Positions 32,539 to 43,943 of a stretch of 64,000 nt of DNA are shown piece after piece (position 1 is the first letter of the stretch; the number at the start of each line of letters is the position of its first letter). The position numbers and the translations under genes were made by a program. Location: positions 992,001 to 1,056,000 of the forward strand of contig JBBPFI010000014.1 of NCBI GenBank assembly GCA_037974965.1, in the 5' to 3' direction. Source of the DNA: Dacryopinax spathularia (lineage: Eukaryota > Basidiomycota > Dacrymycetes > Dacrymycetales > Dacrymycetaceae). The notes under the pieces are model-generated. The model did no database searches, was not told the DNA's origin, and was given only the letters and a program-made list of their open reading frames with translations.

Positions 32539-34415
32539 ATGGACCGTACTCTAGAACACAGACGTCAAAGTAAGCTCATTCACGTCTTGATTCGTGCGCA
32601 TATAACTGACCTTTCATTCCAGATTTCAAGGCGAAGGGCCAATTTGGCAACTTCAAGTCGGATGATCTCCGTCGCAGGCGCGAGGATCATCAAGTCGAGA
32701 TTCGCAAGGCGAAGCGTGAGGAGAATATCGCAAAGAGGAGGAATCTTGCGTTCACTTCTGGGATGGAGTCGGACGATGAAATGCCAGAGGGAGACTGGGA
32801 ACCGGAAGTGAGTCCCTTCATATATGCCTGCCCATTCGCAACAGTCGCTGACCCGCCATCTCCAGCTTGCGAAGCAGATGATTGATGATGTATTTTCAAA
32901 CGACCCCGATAGGCAGCTCGATGCAACGACGAAGTTCCGCAAGCTCCTCTCGAAAGAGAAGAACCCGCCGATCGACCGTGTCATCGAGTGCGGTGTCGTC
33001 CCGCGTTTCGTGGAGTTCCTACAAACTGCCCACCACATGATTCAGGTGAGCTGGACATACACTGACGGAAAACTCAATGCTAACGTTTTGTGTTCCACAG
33101 TTCGAGGCGGCTTGGGCACTCACGAACATCGCGTCGGGAACGGCTGAGCACACTCAAGTCGTTATCCAGTCCGGCGCCGTTCCGATGTTCATTCAGCTCC
33201 TGCAGTCGAGCTCTCCCGATGTGCGCGAGCAGGCGGTTTGGGCTCTCGGTAACATTGCGGGTGATAGCCCTCGATGCCGTGATTATGTTCTTCAACAAGG
33301 GGCGCTTAAGCCTCTTCTTGCACTGCTCACTGAGCACAACAAGCTCAGCATGCTTCGGAACGCAACCTGGACTCTCAGCAACTTCTGCCGCGGCAAGAAC
33401 CCACAGCCTGACTGGGATTTGGTATGTGTCATCAATGCTTGAATGACTGACACTCCTAACTGACGCTCGCACTGTTCAGATCTCTCCCGCCCTCTCCGTC
33501 TTGACGAAGCTTATCTATTCCCTTGATGAGGAGGTTCTCATCGACGCTTGCTGGGCAATTTCCTATCTGTCGGACGGCTCCAATGACAAGATTCAAGCTG
33601 TCATCGAGTCCGGCGTCTGCCGCCGACTGGTAGACCTTCTTCTGCACGGGTCGACGTCGGTGCAGACCCCGGCTTTGCGCTCGATCGGCAATATTGTCAC
33701 TGGCGACGACCTGCAGACGCAGGTTGTTATTGCTTCCGGGGCACTGCCGGCCCTTCTCTCTCTGCTATCATCTCCGAAGGACGGTATCCGAAAGGAGGCC
33801 TGCTGGACCATCTCGAACATCACGGCTGGCAGCCCTCATCAAATTCAAGCTGTCATCGACGCCAATATCATCCCGCCCCTCATCAACATCCTGCAGAATG
33901 CCGACTTCAAGACGAAGAAGGAGGCGTGCTGGGCAATCTCCAACGCAACTTCGGGTGGTCTACAGGAGCCGTCCCAGATCCGATATCTGGTCTCGCAAGG
34001 ATGCATCAAGCCATTGTGCGACCTCCTTAACATGATGGACAACAAGATCATTCAAGTTGCACTCGACGGTCTCGACAACATCCTGAAGGTTGGAGAAATG
34101 GATAAAGAGGCTGCGGGACCCGGCGCTGTCAACGTCTACGCACAATATGTTGAGGAGGCCGGCGGCATGCTCACGATCCACAATCTCCAACATCATGAGA
34201 ACATCGAAATCTACAAGAAGGCATTCTTCATCATGGATCGCTACTTCCCTGACGATGAAGATGAGGACGCCGCAATTGGTGCCAGCATGGATGAAACTGG
34301 TGGATACGCTGTAAGTACAAACACCACAACTCATAGCTCTGATGCTGATAGCATTGTGCAGTTCCAGCAAGAGATGCAAGCACCGCAAGGCGGATTCAGC
34401 TTCGGCAACAACTAA
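32539..34415 (+). CDS. SRP1: Importin subunit alpha (karyopherin alpha)
   Basis: This is the adaptor that binds basic nuclear localisation signals and joins importin beta for import. Six exons (32539-32569, 32623-32807, 32866-33045, 33101-33421, 33480-34310, 34362-34415) give 533 residues. The N-terminal importin-beta-binding domain is present ([32 protein letters not shown]). Armadillo repeats follow with the W-N ladder that holds the cargo: [55 protein letters not shown] and [11 protein letters not shown]. The acidic [10 protein letters not shown] stretch precedes the C-terminal tail. The last intron (34311-34361) is 51 nt with no stop and in frame, so its retention would add 17 residues. 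Confidence 0.97.
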
Positions 34416-35077
34416 AGGAGTACTGTGCTCCGCTAATAGCTTATATACCGTTTTCGTCACGCCACGTCCGTTACCTCACGATTTCTCATGGGCCATCTTT
34501 CTGTACTTCGATATGTTGGCTGTAGGCCGACCTACTTTGCATTGCTCAGCACGCCGCAATCACTCACTGCACGAACCACATTTCTCTCTGCTGATCCCCC
34601 AATTCCGATTCATTCCCATCTAGTACCGAGGGTAACTTGTTCTGCTGCGCTCTAATGGTTATGGTCCTTAGGATAGCGCATGATCCGATAGTCGTAGGGA
34701 GAAATAGAACAAGGAAGTTGTACTAGCCTTCGAAAATGATATGCCCCTCCTCGTTGTTGTTATCCGCCACGTGCCCTGGACAAAAGTAATGAACCCCTGG
34801 CCAGCTCACGGTATCCTCGATCTCATCGTCCCGCTCGATAGCGCTGGGTTCTGGTCGGAGCTCAGGGGACACGATCTTACGGCTGCGGTCTGTGCAATAT
34901 GTCCTTTCTGTCCAGCAGCGGTGCGCCAGGTTGGCGGCCGATCTCGTCTCCCGACGCGTCGTCGTCGCGTCCAACACCTTTCGCCCGGTGAGCAACGACC
35001 GCGTTTGTCTTACGGCACTCACCTACATGCACCCTCATAGACCGTCATGGCCCTGGTCGGCCTACTCACACCGTCAT
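34416..35077. other. Intergenic DNA, importin alpha 3' flank and BTB gene leader
   Basis: No firm gene is seen. A minus-strand frame at 34723-35022 ends in a curious GVHYFCPGHV motif, but it has no family match I recognise and the opposite strand is the open leader of the BTB gene. An in-frame upstream extension of that gene could begin as far back as 34892. Confidence 0.4.
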
Positions 35078-37205
35078 ATGCCATCTCTCTCATCAAGTAG
35101 CGGCGCATTGAATACCCTGTCCAGTTCACCCGACCACAGCGGTCTACTTTCAACGTCGGCGTTATCGATTCATGGATCTCCTCCAAGTCAGACGACTAGG
35201 CAATGGAACTTCACTGTATGCTATCTAGCAGAACCCATTCCTCTTACGTAACTGATCACTGTTTAGGCATTCGAGTGGACTGTTAACGATGCTCGAGCTC
35301 TATGCGATACGATTGAGCGCTCTACTGCGCCGGAAGGGTCGGCTGAACGGGTGCATGAAGATGAACCGTTCGAGATCCTCCGGGAGCATCCTTCCATTGG
35401 CGATGGCAAGTTCATCCTCGAGATCGGTCAGTCTTCTCATCTTCTGTCTCTTCCTGCTCTGATCTTTTGGCAGCGCGGACGCCAGCTGAGCCGAGGATAC
35501 CCACGACGCCGCTCGAGGCGCCAGGACGGTCTACGACGGCTCGGTTTAGTCCGCAGACTCTCTCTCTTTACATAACCAGCCTTATGGATCACACCAACAT
35601 GGACTCCGACATGTCAGCATCTCTATTGGTCGCCATTAAATGCGTCGATGAACGAGGCAGCGAACGGGGTACGCCGGCGGAATGGGTCTGGGAACACTGG
35701 GAACAGAACTGGTGCTTCAGGAAAGAGAGCGAATTCTGGGGTGAGTGCAGGGCTGCGATTCATGCGACGCTAAGTCACTGAGCCGGTGACAGAGTGCCCA
35801 CTGCCGCCTTTATCGACGCTGCTGGAGAATCAGAATATCGGCTCGTCCGATTCCTTCATTATATGCGTGCAAATCCACAGTCCAGTTGGACCATTCGTAC
35901 CGCAACTCCCATCCGCCCACTACATCCCTCGCAACCTCTTAGACGGCTTCGAGGCATCTCTGGACAACGCCCACACTGGCGATATAGCCTTTGTCGTTCT
36001 GGAACGGGCTGGCTCCCTGGCACAGAGCGCGCCACAATCACCCCGCTCCGCCTCCTCTCGCCTCAGCGGTGGCCGTCCTCAGCTGGCTCGAAAACGGGTT
36101 ATTTACGCTCACAGTGATATTCTCAAGAGCCGGTCCGACTACTTCAAGACCATGCTGAACTCTACCTTTGCCGAGGCGTCGTACAGTCTTTCGAAGGAGC
36201 GAAAAATTTATACGATCGTGGTTGAGGATGCCGACTTCATCTCAGTATATTGGCTCCTGAAGTGGGTATATACCAACTGGATACTTTTCAAAGAGGAGGA
36301 TGACCCTCGGGTGGTCTTTGATACCGCAGTTGGGAGTCTGTCAGCCAAACGACTGGCCGGTGGGGTTGCCGAATGGGAATGGAGAACACTCATACGTGCC
36401 GATCCGTCAGCCGACAGCGTTGGTAGCCGTGACGACATCGACAGCGAAATGCGAGGGTCTCGTAGTGTGGGCAGTGTCGAGAGCCTGTCATCTGTGGTGG
36501 CAGCAACACGCACAGTGGAGACTATCCCCGAACGCAATACACCAGGTCCGGACACGAGCACGCCTGCACCTAATACACCAGTTCCGGCTGCGTCTACTAA
36601 CGACGTTTTCTCGCGGCTTCATCCGGGGAGTAGCTCGCGTCCCTCTGGTATTCCTACGTCTACTCACCGAAAGACGTCGTCCATTCCGCTTCCGGCCAGC
36701 TCGACAACACCGACGTCCGGTTTCCCGAAGCGTGGCGTGCAACCTCGTCCATCCAGATCACCCCATCATACCCGATTCCCTGCACACAACCTGGCCACCG
36801 ATCCGCATCCACACCCTGCCATTCAGCCGCCGCCAGCTTCTGCGCTGTCCATCTACAAGATCGCGCACCGGTATCTACTACCTGGGCTGGCTAGCTTGGC
36901 TCTTGATCACATGATGAGCACAATCACCCCACAATCTGCATTCCCACTTCTTCTCGCTTCACACTTTTGGGATGACTTGCACGGCTTGATTGAGGTGAGC
37001 GATCCATGAAGTTGTCTTGAAAACACGTCTGATTCTGTATTAGGACTATATCGTGGAGCACTGGGACATTGTTTCGCAGCAAGAAGACTTCGAATCGTGC
37101 TGCGAAGAAGTTGCTGCTGGTGAATGGGGACCGCATGGGGGTAAGACGCTGGCGGCCCTGTTCCGACGGCTCCGCTCGCCCTCCATGACCAGCCTGGCTC
37201 GCTGA
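35078..37205 (+). CDS. BTB/POZ domain protein
   Basis: Exons 35078-35215, 35267-35426, 35474-35740, 35793-36994 and 37044-37205 join in phase to 642 residues. An N-terminal MATH-like beta region (WNFTAFEWTVNDAR; SLLVAIKCVDE; WVWEHWEQNWCFR) precedes a BTB domain with YAHSDILKSRSDYFKTMLNSTFAE, the usual start of BTB dimers. It is interrupted by a long Ser/Thr/Pro-rich insert, after which helices typical of the BTB end (YKIAHRYLLPGLASLALDHM) close the domain. Such proteins are abundant in basidiomycetes and often act as CUL3 substrate adaptors; no partner can be named here. The start codon is uncertain because the frame stays open upstream. Confidence 0.8.
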
Positions 37206-37626
37206 CCTGGTTTGGGATGTGTTCCATATGTATGCCTTTTATGTACAGTATGCATCCTGGTGATGTTGTGACATTGGTTGTCCTATAGCCGAATCGGCTT
37301 CACCAGTAGTTTTGGCAATTGGCGGGAATAATGTGCCTGACTCCACCACTCTTGCAGTCGTACGGACCCTGGGCATACACTCCTTGGCTCTTACCTTCAA
37401 CCTATCTGATAAATCGGATCGTCGCAAAAGGTCTGACTCTGACAGTGATACCAAACTGGGTTACGACAAAAATATAGCGTTATCTCTCGCTGCTTGCCTC
37501 ATGTCTACCTCGCTGTTGGCAACAAGCACCATGTCGCAAACCCTTTGCTGTGACTGTTATTTGCCCCTGGCTTGCAAACATTGATATGCTACCTGACTCG
37601 AGCACTCGCAAAGTATCGACTCCGCA
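37206..37626. other. Intergenic DNA between the BTB and SET genes
   Basis: No gene is seen. The last ~100 bases are the leader of the intronless SET gene. Confidence 0.4.
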
Positions 37627-38541
37627 ATGGCCTGGAAAGCCTGGTACCCGAGCTGGCTGCACCGGTTCGGAGATGCTGTCATCGAACAAGCCCATCTCGA
37701 CTATGCCCCAGGACCGAAGAAAGACGACCTTTTCCCGCGAGACCCCGACTATCGCATTGTTGATATCCCCGGCAAGGGCAAGGGGATGATCGCGACTCGG
37801 CCTCTGGCTCGCGGACAGCTCATCTTCACCGAATCACCTGTCTTTCTGTACAACGGCGACATAAAGCCCGTCGGGGTTGCGCAGTTCTACTGCGAGCTTC
37901 CGGCGGGTGCGAAGACCGCGCTGCTCTCCCTCGCCGACTCCAGTCGACCGCGCGTAGGACCGGAAAGCACGCTCGAAGCCCAACTGCGGCGGATTATCGA
38001 CATATGCGACACGAACTGCTTCGATATCTCGCACGTGGCCGACCAGGAAGTGCTGGGCATCTTCTGCCTAGGAAGCAGGATCAACCATTCCTGCTCGCCG
38101 AATACGACGCGTTACTTTACGGGGATGCGGTTCGAGTTCCGCGCTGTGCGGGCAATCGAGAAAGGAGAAGAGATTACGATCACGTATATCGACGCTTTCC
38201 ACACTTGTCGGGAGCGGCAGGCTGTGCTGTACAAGCACTGGAACTTTAGCTGCAAGTGCGAGGCTTGCTCTCTGAGAGGGATCGCGTTGGTGGAGAGCGA
38301 CAAGAGGAGGACGGAGCTGAGTACATTACTGAGAGTGTGGGAAGCGGATGAAGCGGGAAAGAACTTTACAAGGGCGATGGAGCTGCTGGAGAAGGAGAAG
38401 TACGCCTCGGGGAGGGCGCAGTTCTGTGCGAGGCTGGTGAGGGCGCTGACGGCCGCTGGGAAATCAGAGGAGCTGGAAGAGTGGAGAGCGAAGCTCGTGG
38501 AGATCCTGACAGCGGAGAGGGGAGCGACGGTTGTTAATTAG
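37627..38541 (+). CDS. SET-domain protein, SMYD-like without MYND finger
   Basis: A single exon gives 304 residues, unusual in this intron-rich window. The SET domain starts with YRIVDIPGKGKGMIATRPLARGQLIF and includes the S-adenosylmethionine and lysine-channel motif GSRINHSCSPNT and the closing GEEITITYI. A post-SET-like CKCEAC provides zinc-binding cysteines. No MYND finger interrupts the SET domain. A likely protein lysine methyltransferase; the substrate is unknown. Retrocopy origin is possible given the lack of introns, but there is no poly(A) remnant to support that. Confidence 0.85.
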   Translation: MAWKAWYPSWLHRFGDAVIEQAHLDYAPGPKKDDLFPRDPDYRIVDIPGKGKGMIATRPLARGQLIFTESPVFLYNGDIKPVGVAQFYCELPAGAKTALLSLADSSRPRVGPESTLEAQLRRIIDICDTNCFDISHVADQEVLGIFCLGSRINHSCSPNTTRYFTGMRFEFRAVRAIEKGEEITITYIDAFHTCRERQAVLYKHWNFSCKCEACSLRGIALVESDKRRTELSTLLRVWEADEAGKNFTRAMELLEKEKYASGRAQFCARLVRALTAAGKSEELEEWRAKLVEILTAERGATVVN

Positions 38542-38659
38542 ACTTGTCATTGGACGTTTCTTTCTGGGCTAGAAGGATATGTCTTACAAATTGTTGTACA
38601 ATGGTATGATCTCTCGGCCGCGCCGGTAGCGGTCTCATGTAATCGTTTTCCGTCCTGGG

Positions 38660-39700
38660 CTAAGCAGCCTGCACCTCCTTCGCTTCAAACCCGGATGGAG
38701 CGAGCTCATCCTCCGTTACTTTGTTGGTCGTCACTTGTCCTTCTCCGGACACGGGCGGCGCAGCCGGGTCAACATCAGACGACGGCGTCGGTTCCGGCTT
38801 CTTGGTTTCTGGCTCTTGTTTGGTAGGTTCTGATGAGGTCGTAGGGGCAGGTCTTAGCGGCGTTCCAGAGACTTTGCGCACGGCGAGAGGCTTTACGGCT
38901 AGAGGAGCCGTCCCAAATGCACTGGATGATGACACCTTTCTCGTCTCCGTCCGCTCCTTAGCCAACCTCGCAGCCTCTCCTCCCAAAGCGCCAAATCCCT
39001 TCGGCTGCTCCTGGCTCTTCGCCTCCGCGCTCCCCTCTACCGTCTCCTTTCCCTCGTTCTCCAACCCCAAACTCTCCAAAAGCTCCGCAATCTGGTCATC
39101 CGTCACATCCAAGCTATCCAAATCCTGCTCAAACTGTTCCGAGCTCCTCGGATTTCTCTTCCCCCCCTCCCCAGCGCCATACCCAGAGCCATACCCAGAG
39201 CCAGGAGGCCTAAGCGAGCTCGAGCTGCTGTTCGCCAGAGGCTGCGTCTGGGATGGGAGTTGCGCGCCGGGGACTGCTATGGCCTGCTGGGGCAGGGGAG
39301 GAGCGAGCTCGAATGCTAGGTCCTCGTCCCACGGTTCGTTCAGGCGGAGGAACCGGTCCAGCTCGGCGAACTCGACTGCTTCTTCAAAGTCCTGGAACGT
39401 CTGTCTCCCCCATCAGCACCCAGTATCCACCTCTCACCTCTCACCAATGAACACGGCAGAAAAGATAAGGGATAGACGTACACCAGGACAAGTCCCCCCC
39501 ACGAGTATACCCGGCAGCTCCGCATTCCCGCTAGGCGCCTTCCGCCTCCAAAGCCGTTTTGCACTCTCGTCACTCGCGACGTCGTAGCTCGTAAACGGGA
39601 TCTTCTTGGCCTGCAAGATACGGAGGATGTATTCCTGTCTTTGGCGGAGGACGGGCTGCATCGCTATTGTCGTGAGGAAGACTTGGATGGGGGGCGACAT
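38660..39700 (-). CDS. SH3BGR-family thioredoxin-fold protein
   Basis: Exon 1 (39700-39482) and exon 2 (39400-38660) give 319 residues. The first ~100 residues are a glutaredoxin-like fold of the SH3-binding glutamic-acid-rich family (IQVFLTTIAMQPVLRQRQEYILRILQAKKIPFTSYDVAS, then PGILVGGTCPG and DFEEAVEFAELDRFL). They lack a CXXC redox centre, as the family does. The rest is low-complexity Pro/Ser/Glu sequence with LDVTDDQIAELLESLGLENE as a possible short helix. Function in fungi is not established. It lies downstream of the HPP gene on the same strand, 313 bases away. Confidence 0.82.
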
Positions 39701-40013
39701 CGTGCGTTGTATGCTCTACTATGTGGGAGAGGAGGGGATGGTGGCGAGGGGAGCGTTGTAATGTGGACTGAGCGAGGAATGGGGGACGCGTCGCGGAACG
39801 TGGGGGGAATCTCCGGACGCTGGGCCTTTACGACGTTTGTTCACCATCTTCGGCCACATATATGCGCTCTTCCACAAAGCTTATGCGCCCGCATTTTCGC
39901 GGTTGAGAAAGATGCGATGATAGATTCTTCCGATACAATGATGGAGTGATATGTGCAATGACGTCCGTCCAACTCGTCCTCCCCGCTTCCTACAGCTCCT
40001 CCCTTGCAAACGC

Positions 40014-40897
40014 TCACACGGTCTCCGTCTTGACCGTCTTATCAGACACCTCATCCCTCTCCTTCTCCTGGTTCTGAGTCTGTGTCGGGCTGTCAGCCTG
40101 TTTCCGACTTTCTTGGATCTTGCGCGCTAGCGTCGGTGAGATCCAGTACTGGGGATAGGTTCTCCGTCCGACATTGTTGATTATGCATGCCCAGCCAATC
40201 ATGATCACCGAACTTCGCACATCTATCAGCCCGTCACTCTCCGGAAATCCGCACGAGAAGGGACGCACCTGCTAAGCATAACGGGCACTAACCACCACCC
40301 CAGCGCGTTGATCTCCGGGTTCGCAGCTGCCAACAGGGCCGTAGCGCCCCCAGGCGGATGGGTAAGGTCCAGGATCTGGCAAGCGGTCAACGCGACCGCC
40401 AGAACAGTCGCGGCGCTTGCCCAGCCCACTCCGTTCAGCGGTTGCGACAAGCTGAGGCGGCCGGAGAGGGCGAAGAGCTTCGTTACGCCTACGCCGAGGA
40501 TCGCGCAGAGTGCGTTGCCTAGTATGATACAGCGTGGCTGGGCTTGGGGGCCGTTGAAGGAGACGAACATGAGGACCGCTTCTGCTCCGAAGGCTGTCTC
40601 ACCACGTCAGCTGCTAGGTATCTCGAGCAGGCGGGGAGAGCAAGGCGCACCAGCGATGACAACCGGTACATGCCTTTCCTTAAACGCCGCCCCTTGCGAC
40701 ATCAACGCAAGGAGCACAATAGACACCCACGTCGCCACGAACGTATGCGCAACGCGTTCCACGCTCTCTGCCCATTTCCCACTCCTGAGCCGCTTCAGCC
40801 AGCGGGGACACTGCCAGTTACTGTTCGCTGGTCTGTACCCGAGGAAATGGGTGAGTGGGTAGAGGGGCTCGCCGATCCAGGGAGGGATGTCGCTCAT
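40014..40897 (-). CDS. HPP-family integral membrane protein
   Basis: Exons 40897-40651, 40593-40269 and 40212-40014 give 256 residues. Several hydrophobic helices are visible: TFVATWVSIVLLALMS, CIILGNALCAILGVGVTKL and WASAATVLAVALTACQ. The name-giving HPPGGATALLA motif is intact, and an INNVGRRTYPQYW end leads into a polar tail. HPP proteins are uncharacterised in fungi; plant and cyanobacterial members have been linked to nitrite transport. The third intron acceptor is the second AG after the branch site, chosen because it preserves the membrane helix. Confidence 0.85.
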
Positions 40898-41752
40898 CGC
40901 ATCAGCTCGGAGAGGATGGTCCTATGGCCGCCAGGAGGAGAGGTGCAAGAGTGCGGGAGATAGCATCAAAGATGGGTTTTGCTGAGCTGGTGTATGGGTA
41001 CAGACAGGCCATTGTCGGACCATATTTACGTTGACTGGCTTTGTACTGTGCCAAGGCGGGCCAGAATGTATCGGGAGAAGACCTCCGCAACCCTATGGGA
41101 CGCACACGTGACGGACTGATCGACATGGCCAAACCTGCTGACAACGAGCGAAGGTAAGCATTATTGACAGGGATTCGCAGTCCGTCTCACATGCATCCCA
41201 AGCGTATGGGGAAGCCTATAAAGAGTAAGAGTAGTTGCATGCCCAGTCCGAGTCCTCCATGAAGCACAAGAGGCAGAAGGCGGTCTGAACCCAAATGGGA
41301 AGGTGGCGCTCCCTCCGATCAATCGGTTCCGGAAGTCAACGGATGACGCCCGTTGGTCTCGCGCTTCTCCCACCACAGGCGGCATGCATCGGCCTTTCGC
41401 GATTCTTCCCTCATCTCTGGCTGAGGTTCTGTGCCGATTCCCGGCGAGATCGCCGTGCTGCTAGCCACCCCTTCTGCTTCTTCGCCTCGCCTGCTTGCCT
41501 GCAGCCTGGCCTCATCGGCATGGCCAGCCCTTGCGTGCGAGGTCCTCCGATTACCTTGTGCCGACGTGCACCGAGCGACGGCTGGCGGGGGATGACGCAA
41601 CGGCCTGTAACATTTTGACCATGCGCTGCTATTCTCGTCCTTGCTGCTCGAGGATGCCGCGCACGACTCATCGCCCGCTGACCTATATGGATTCCTTCGT
41701 CTCCATCAACGAGCAAAGAGCCGTAACGAGCTGAACGACAAACGACGACCAA
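40898..41752. other. Intergenic DNA between HPP and small membrane protein genes
   Basis: Divergent promoters of the two flanking genes. Open frames here are short and on both strands without recognisable motifs; no RNA gene is seen. Confidence 0.4.
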
Positions 41753-42225
41753 ATGTCAGAAATCCAACCTAACGCGCCAAAGACGTTCAATGCATCGCTC
41801 ATAATCCGTATGTCCCGCTCCTAGCTACCCAACACTAAATGTTAGCTGACGCTCGAGCAGTCCTAGCAGCCCTCGCCATAATAGCCGCCGGCACGATCCT
41901 CCTCCTCATCTGGTACATCCGGCACCACCGTCGGTCGTCCTCCCTCACATCAATCCCAAGCAGCAACGCGATCCTCCAGCTCCCAGACCTAGACTATTGG
42001 TTCCGGCCTCCCCTCTCCAACAGGCCTACATGGGCGGACGAGGCGCCGACGTATTGCGCCGTGGCGCCGCAGATGGAGGAGGTTGAGCGGGACGAGGCTG
42101 GAACGGGGGCGAGTGGGGGTGGTTGGGCGGCGGGAGCGGCGACCAGACCGGCAGTGATGAGCAGGCAGGGGAGCAGGATGTCGTTGCCGCCGCCATATAG
42201 CGTTGCTGTTGCTTCGCCGGTCTAG
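41753..42225 (+). CDS. Small single-pass membrane protein, unknown function
   Basis: Exons 41753-41807 and 41861-42225 give 139 residues. A single strong transmembrane helix (VLAALAIIAAGTILLLIWYI) follows ~20 polar residues and is backed by RHHRR, predicting an outside or lumenal N-terminus. The C-terminal ~90 residues are Pro/Ala/Gly-rich with a PPPYSVAV motif near the end, a PPxY type that can bind WW domains of NEDD4/Rsp5 ubiquitin ligases. It may be an Rsp5 adaptor or substrate, but that rests on the motif alone. Confidence 0.65.
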
Positions 42226-42643
42226 GATGCGCGATGTCGAGCTTCCGACCTGCGGAGGAGGCGGTCGATCCATCTCCATCGAATACCTCGGGAAGACACT
42301 GGATGACGCTCGGGCCTACCCTTGCCGACGAGGCGCTCTTCCCTCTCGTTTCAACTGTAACTGAGGGGTGATGTGCATATTGGCCTGGGATGGACTGGGC
42401 GGCGGTTGCCGTGCGACTGGGCAAGACGCCCAGGTCTGTAGCGATACTTACTTACGACTCACGATCTCCCACGATATATCAATCAATATCATTCTGACAA
42501 CTTCTTTCTCGCCATCGTTGAAAACTAAAAACTACAATATAAAGCCAGTGCGATCGTGTTGAATAGTTTACTAGAGATACATAAATGCAGACTAAGAGCC
42601 CAGAAGGCTTCGGCCAAGGGTCATAGGGAGATCAAAAGGGAAG
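42226..42643. other. Intergenic DNA left of the MITE
   Basis: 3' flank of the membrane-protein gene. The last ten bases (42634-42643, AAAAGGGAAG) are the left target duplication of the element that follows. Confidence 0.5.
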
Positions 42644-43200
42644 GAGCGAATGACCCGGATGACCCCTTCGGCCCGCATAACTGCCTCGGATGACCCCATC
42701 GGCGGGAATATGCCTCGGATGACCCCTCATAAGGGTCTTTAGAGCAAAAATAAGCATGTTATGGTCGCTCTTTCATGTAAAAGACACCGATATGTTAATC
42801 GAAACATATAGTATTAAATTTTCCGAAAGCTAATGGAAAAGACAATGTGCTGGGGCAATTTAAATTGATTCGGAGCAAAGCATTTTCATTACAACTTAAG
42901 GCTTGATAAGTCGACTAGAAACCCTATACACCGGTAACTGTTGCAGAGTATTTGATTGTGTGGGCTAACTCTCACTTAAAGATTTTATTGCTAATGAAGT
43001 GTCGGGCCCGAGCTCTTTTTCCTCATTTGCTTAATATATAATTTCGCTCAAAAAGCTGTACCTTGAATAGTTAAAGCAACAAAATGGAAATTTAGTCCCA
43101 CTTAAAGACCCTTATGAAGGATCATCCGAGGCATATTCGCCCGCGAAGGGTCATCCGAGGCAGTTATGCGGGCCGAAGGGGTCATCCGCGTCATTCGCTC
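42644..43200. mobile_element. Non-autonomous DNA transposon (MITE), Mutator-like by TSD and TIR
   Basis: The element is 557 bp. Terminal inverted repeats of about 95 bp start GAGCGAATGAC and end GTCATTCGCTC, with only a few mismatches. Each repeat contains three steps of a GGATGACC unit about 30 bp apart. It is flanked by a perfect 10 bp direct repeat AAAAGGGAAG (42634-42643 and 43201-43210). The core (about 42742-43100) is AT-rich and noncoding. Long inverted repeats with a 9-11 bp duplication point to the Mutator superfamily. Near identity of the repeats and perfect duplication suggest a recent insertion. Confidence 0.9.
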
Positions 43201-43327
43201 AAAAGGGAAGTCGTGCGCGCTTCCCAGAAGGTGGCTTTTGCACCGCCACCCGCACTCATATTTGCGCGCTTCCTCCTCGTCCTCAGCACATCGTTCCGCT
43301 CGGCCCAACAGTCGCATAGCGCACGAT

Positions 43328-43839
43328 ATGCGACCAACATCCATCCTACTAAAAGGCCGTTCGGCCTGGAAGGGTACGCCTTCATCATCGTCCGTCACAT
43401 ACAAGGACATATGCTGACAATATAGCGCAGGCCCGTACTTTGTCGCTTTTCCCAATCTGAAGGAGGCTATGATCAACGGGACGGCTATCCGGACGCAGGC
43501 GAGGGCATGTACGATCCTGCCGAATTTTGTTGGGTGCGTCCGTTTCCTTCTCACAGATCTGTGGACTTGTGCTAATGTGAGGATATCAGGATCCGGTTTG
43601 AGATACATAATGGCCGAGACGTGCGTCTTCCACCTACCTCTTGTGGTGTGACGAGCGATACTGACGAAATTGATACAGTACATCCCCCTCCAAGTGACGG
43701 ACGAGATGGTCGGCCACAAACTGGGCGAATTCGCTCCTACACGAAAACGGTTCTCGTTCAGGTGCGCCCCCGCTTCCTCGTTCTCTCTCCCGTTCGCAGA
43801 GTGCTGACAGGAGAATATAGGCAAACCAAGAATCGTTAA
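43328..43839 (+). CDS. RSM19: Mitochondrial ribosomal protein uS19m
   Basis: Small-subunit protein of the mitochondrial ribosome. Five very short exons (43328-43373, 43431-43533, 43590-43620, 43679-43761, 43821-43839) give 93 residues. [43 protein letters not shown] and [19 protein letters not shown] are the full set of S19 motifs that contact rRNA. The length equals the bacterial and fungal mitochondrial norm. The MITE at 42644-43200 ends 127 bases upstream of the start and therefore forms most of the promoter region. Confidence 0.95.
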
Positions 43840-43943
43840 GAATCGTTAGGATGGAGTATTTTACAGTGCGGTGTACAGTAAGGAGAGAGATGCGATATAC
43901 AATTTTCATAATCATCACGGAAGCGCCCCTCTAGGGGGCAGGT

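Noticed and set aside
34723-35022. Minus-strand frame with GVHYFCPGHV near its end, possible copper protein
   Set aside because: The motif alone is insufficient, flanking strands and length do not fit cupredoxins, and a possible intron crosses it.
38721-39587. Plus-strand frame of 288 codons over the SH3BGR gene
   Set aside because: It is the antisense shadow of a spliced gene with a recognisable thioredoxin fold.
43102-43824. Long minus-strand frame of 240 codons
   Set aside because: It is antisense to the well-supported uS19m exons and runs into the MITE repeat.
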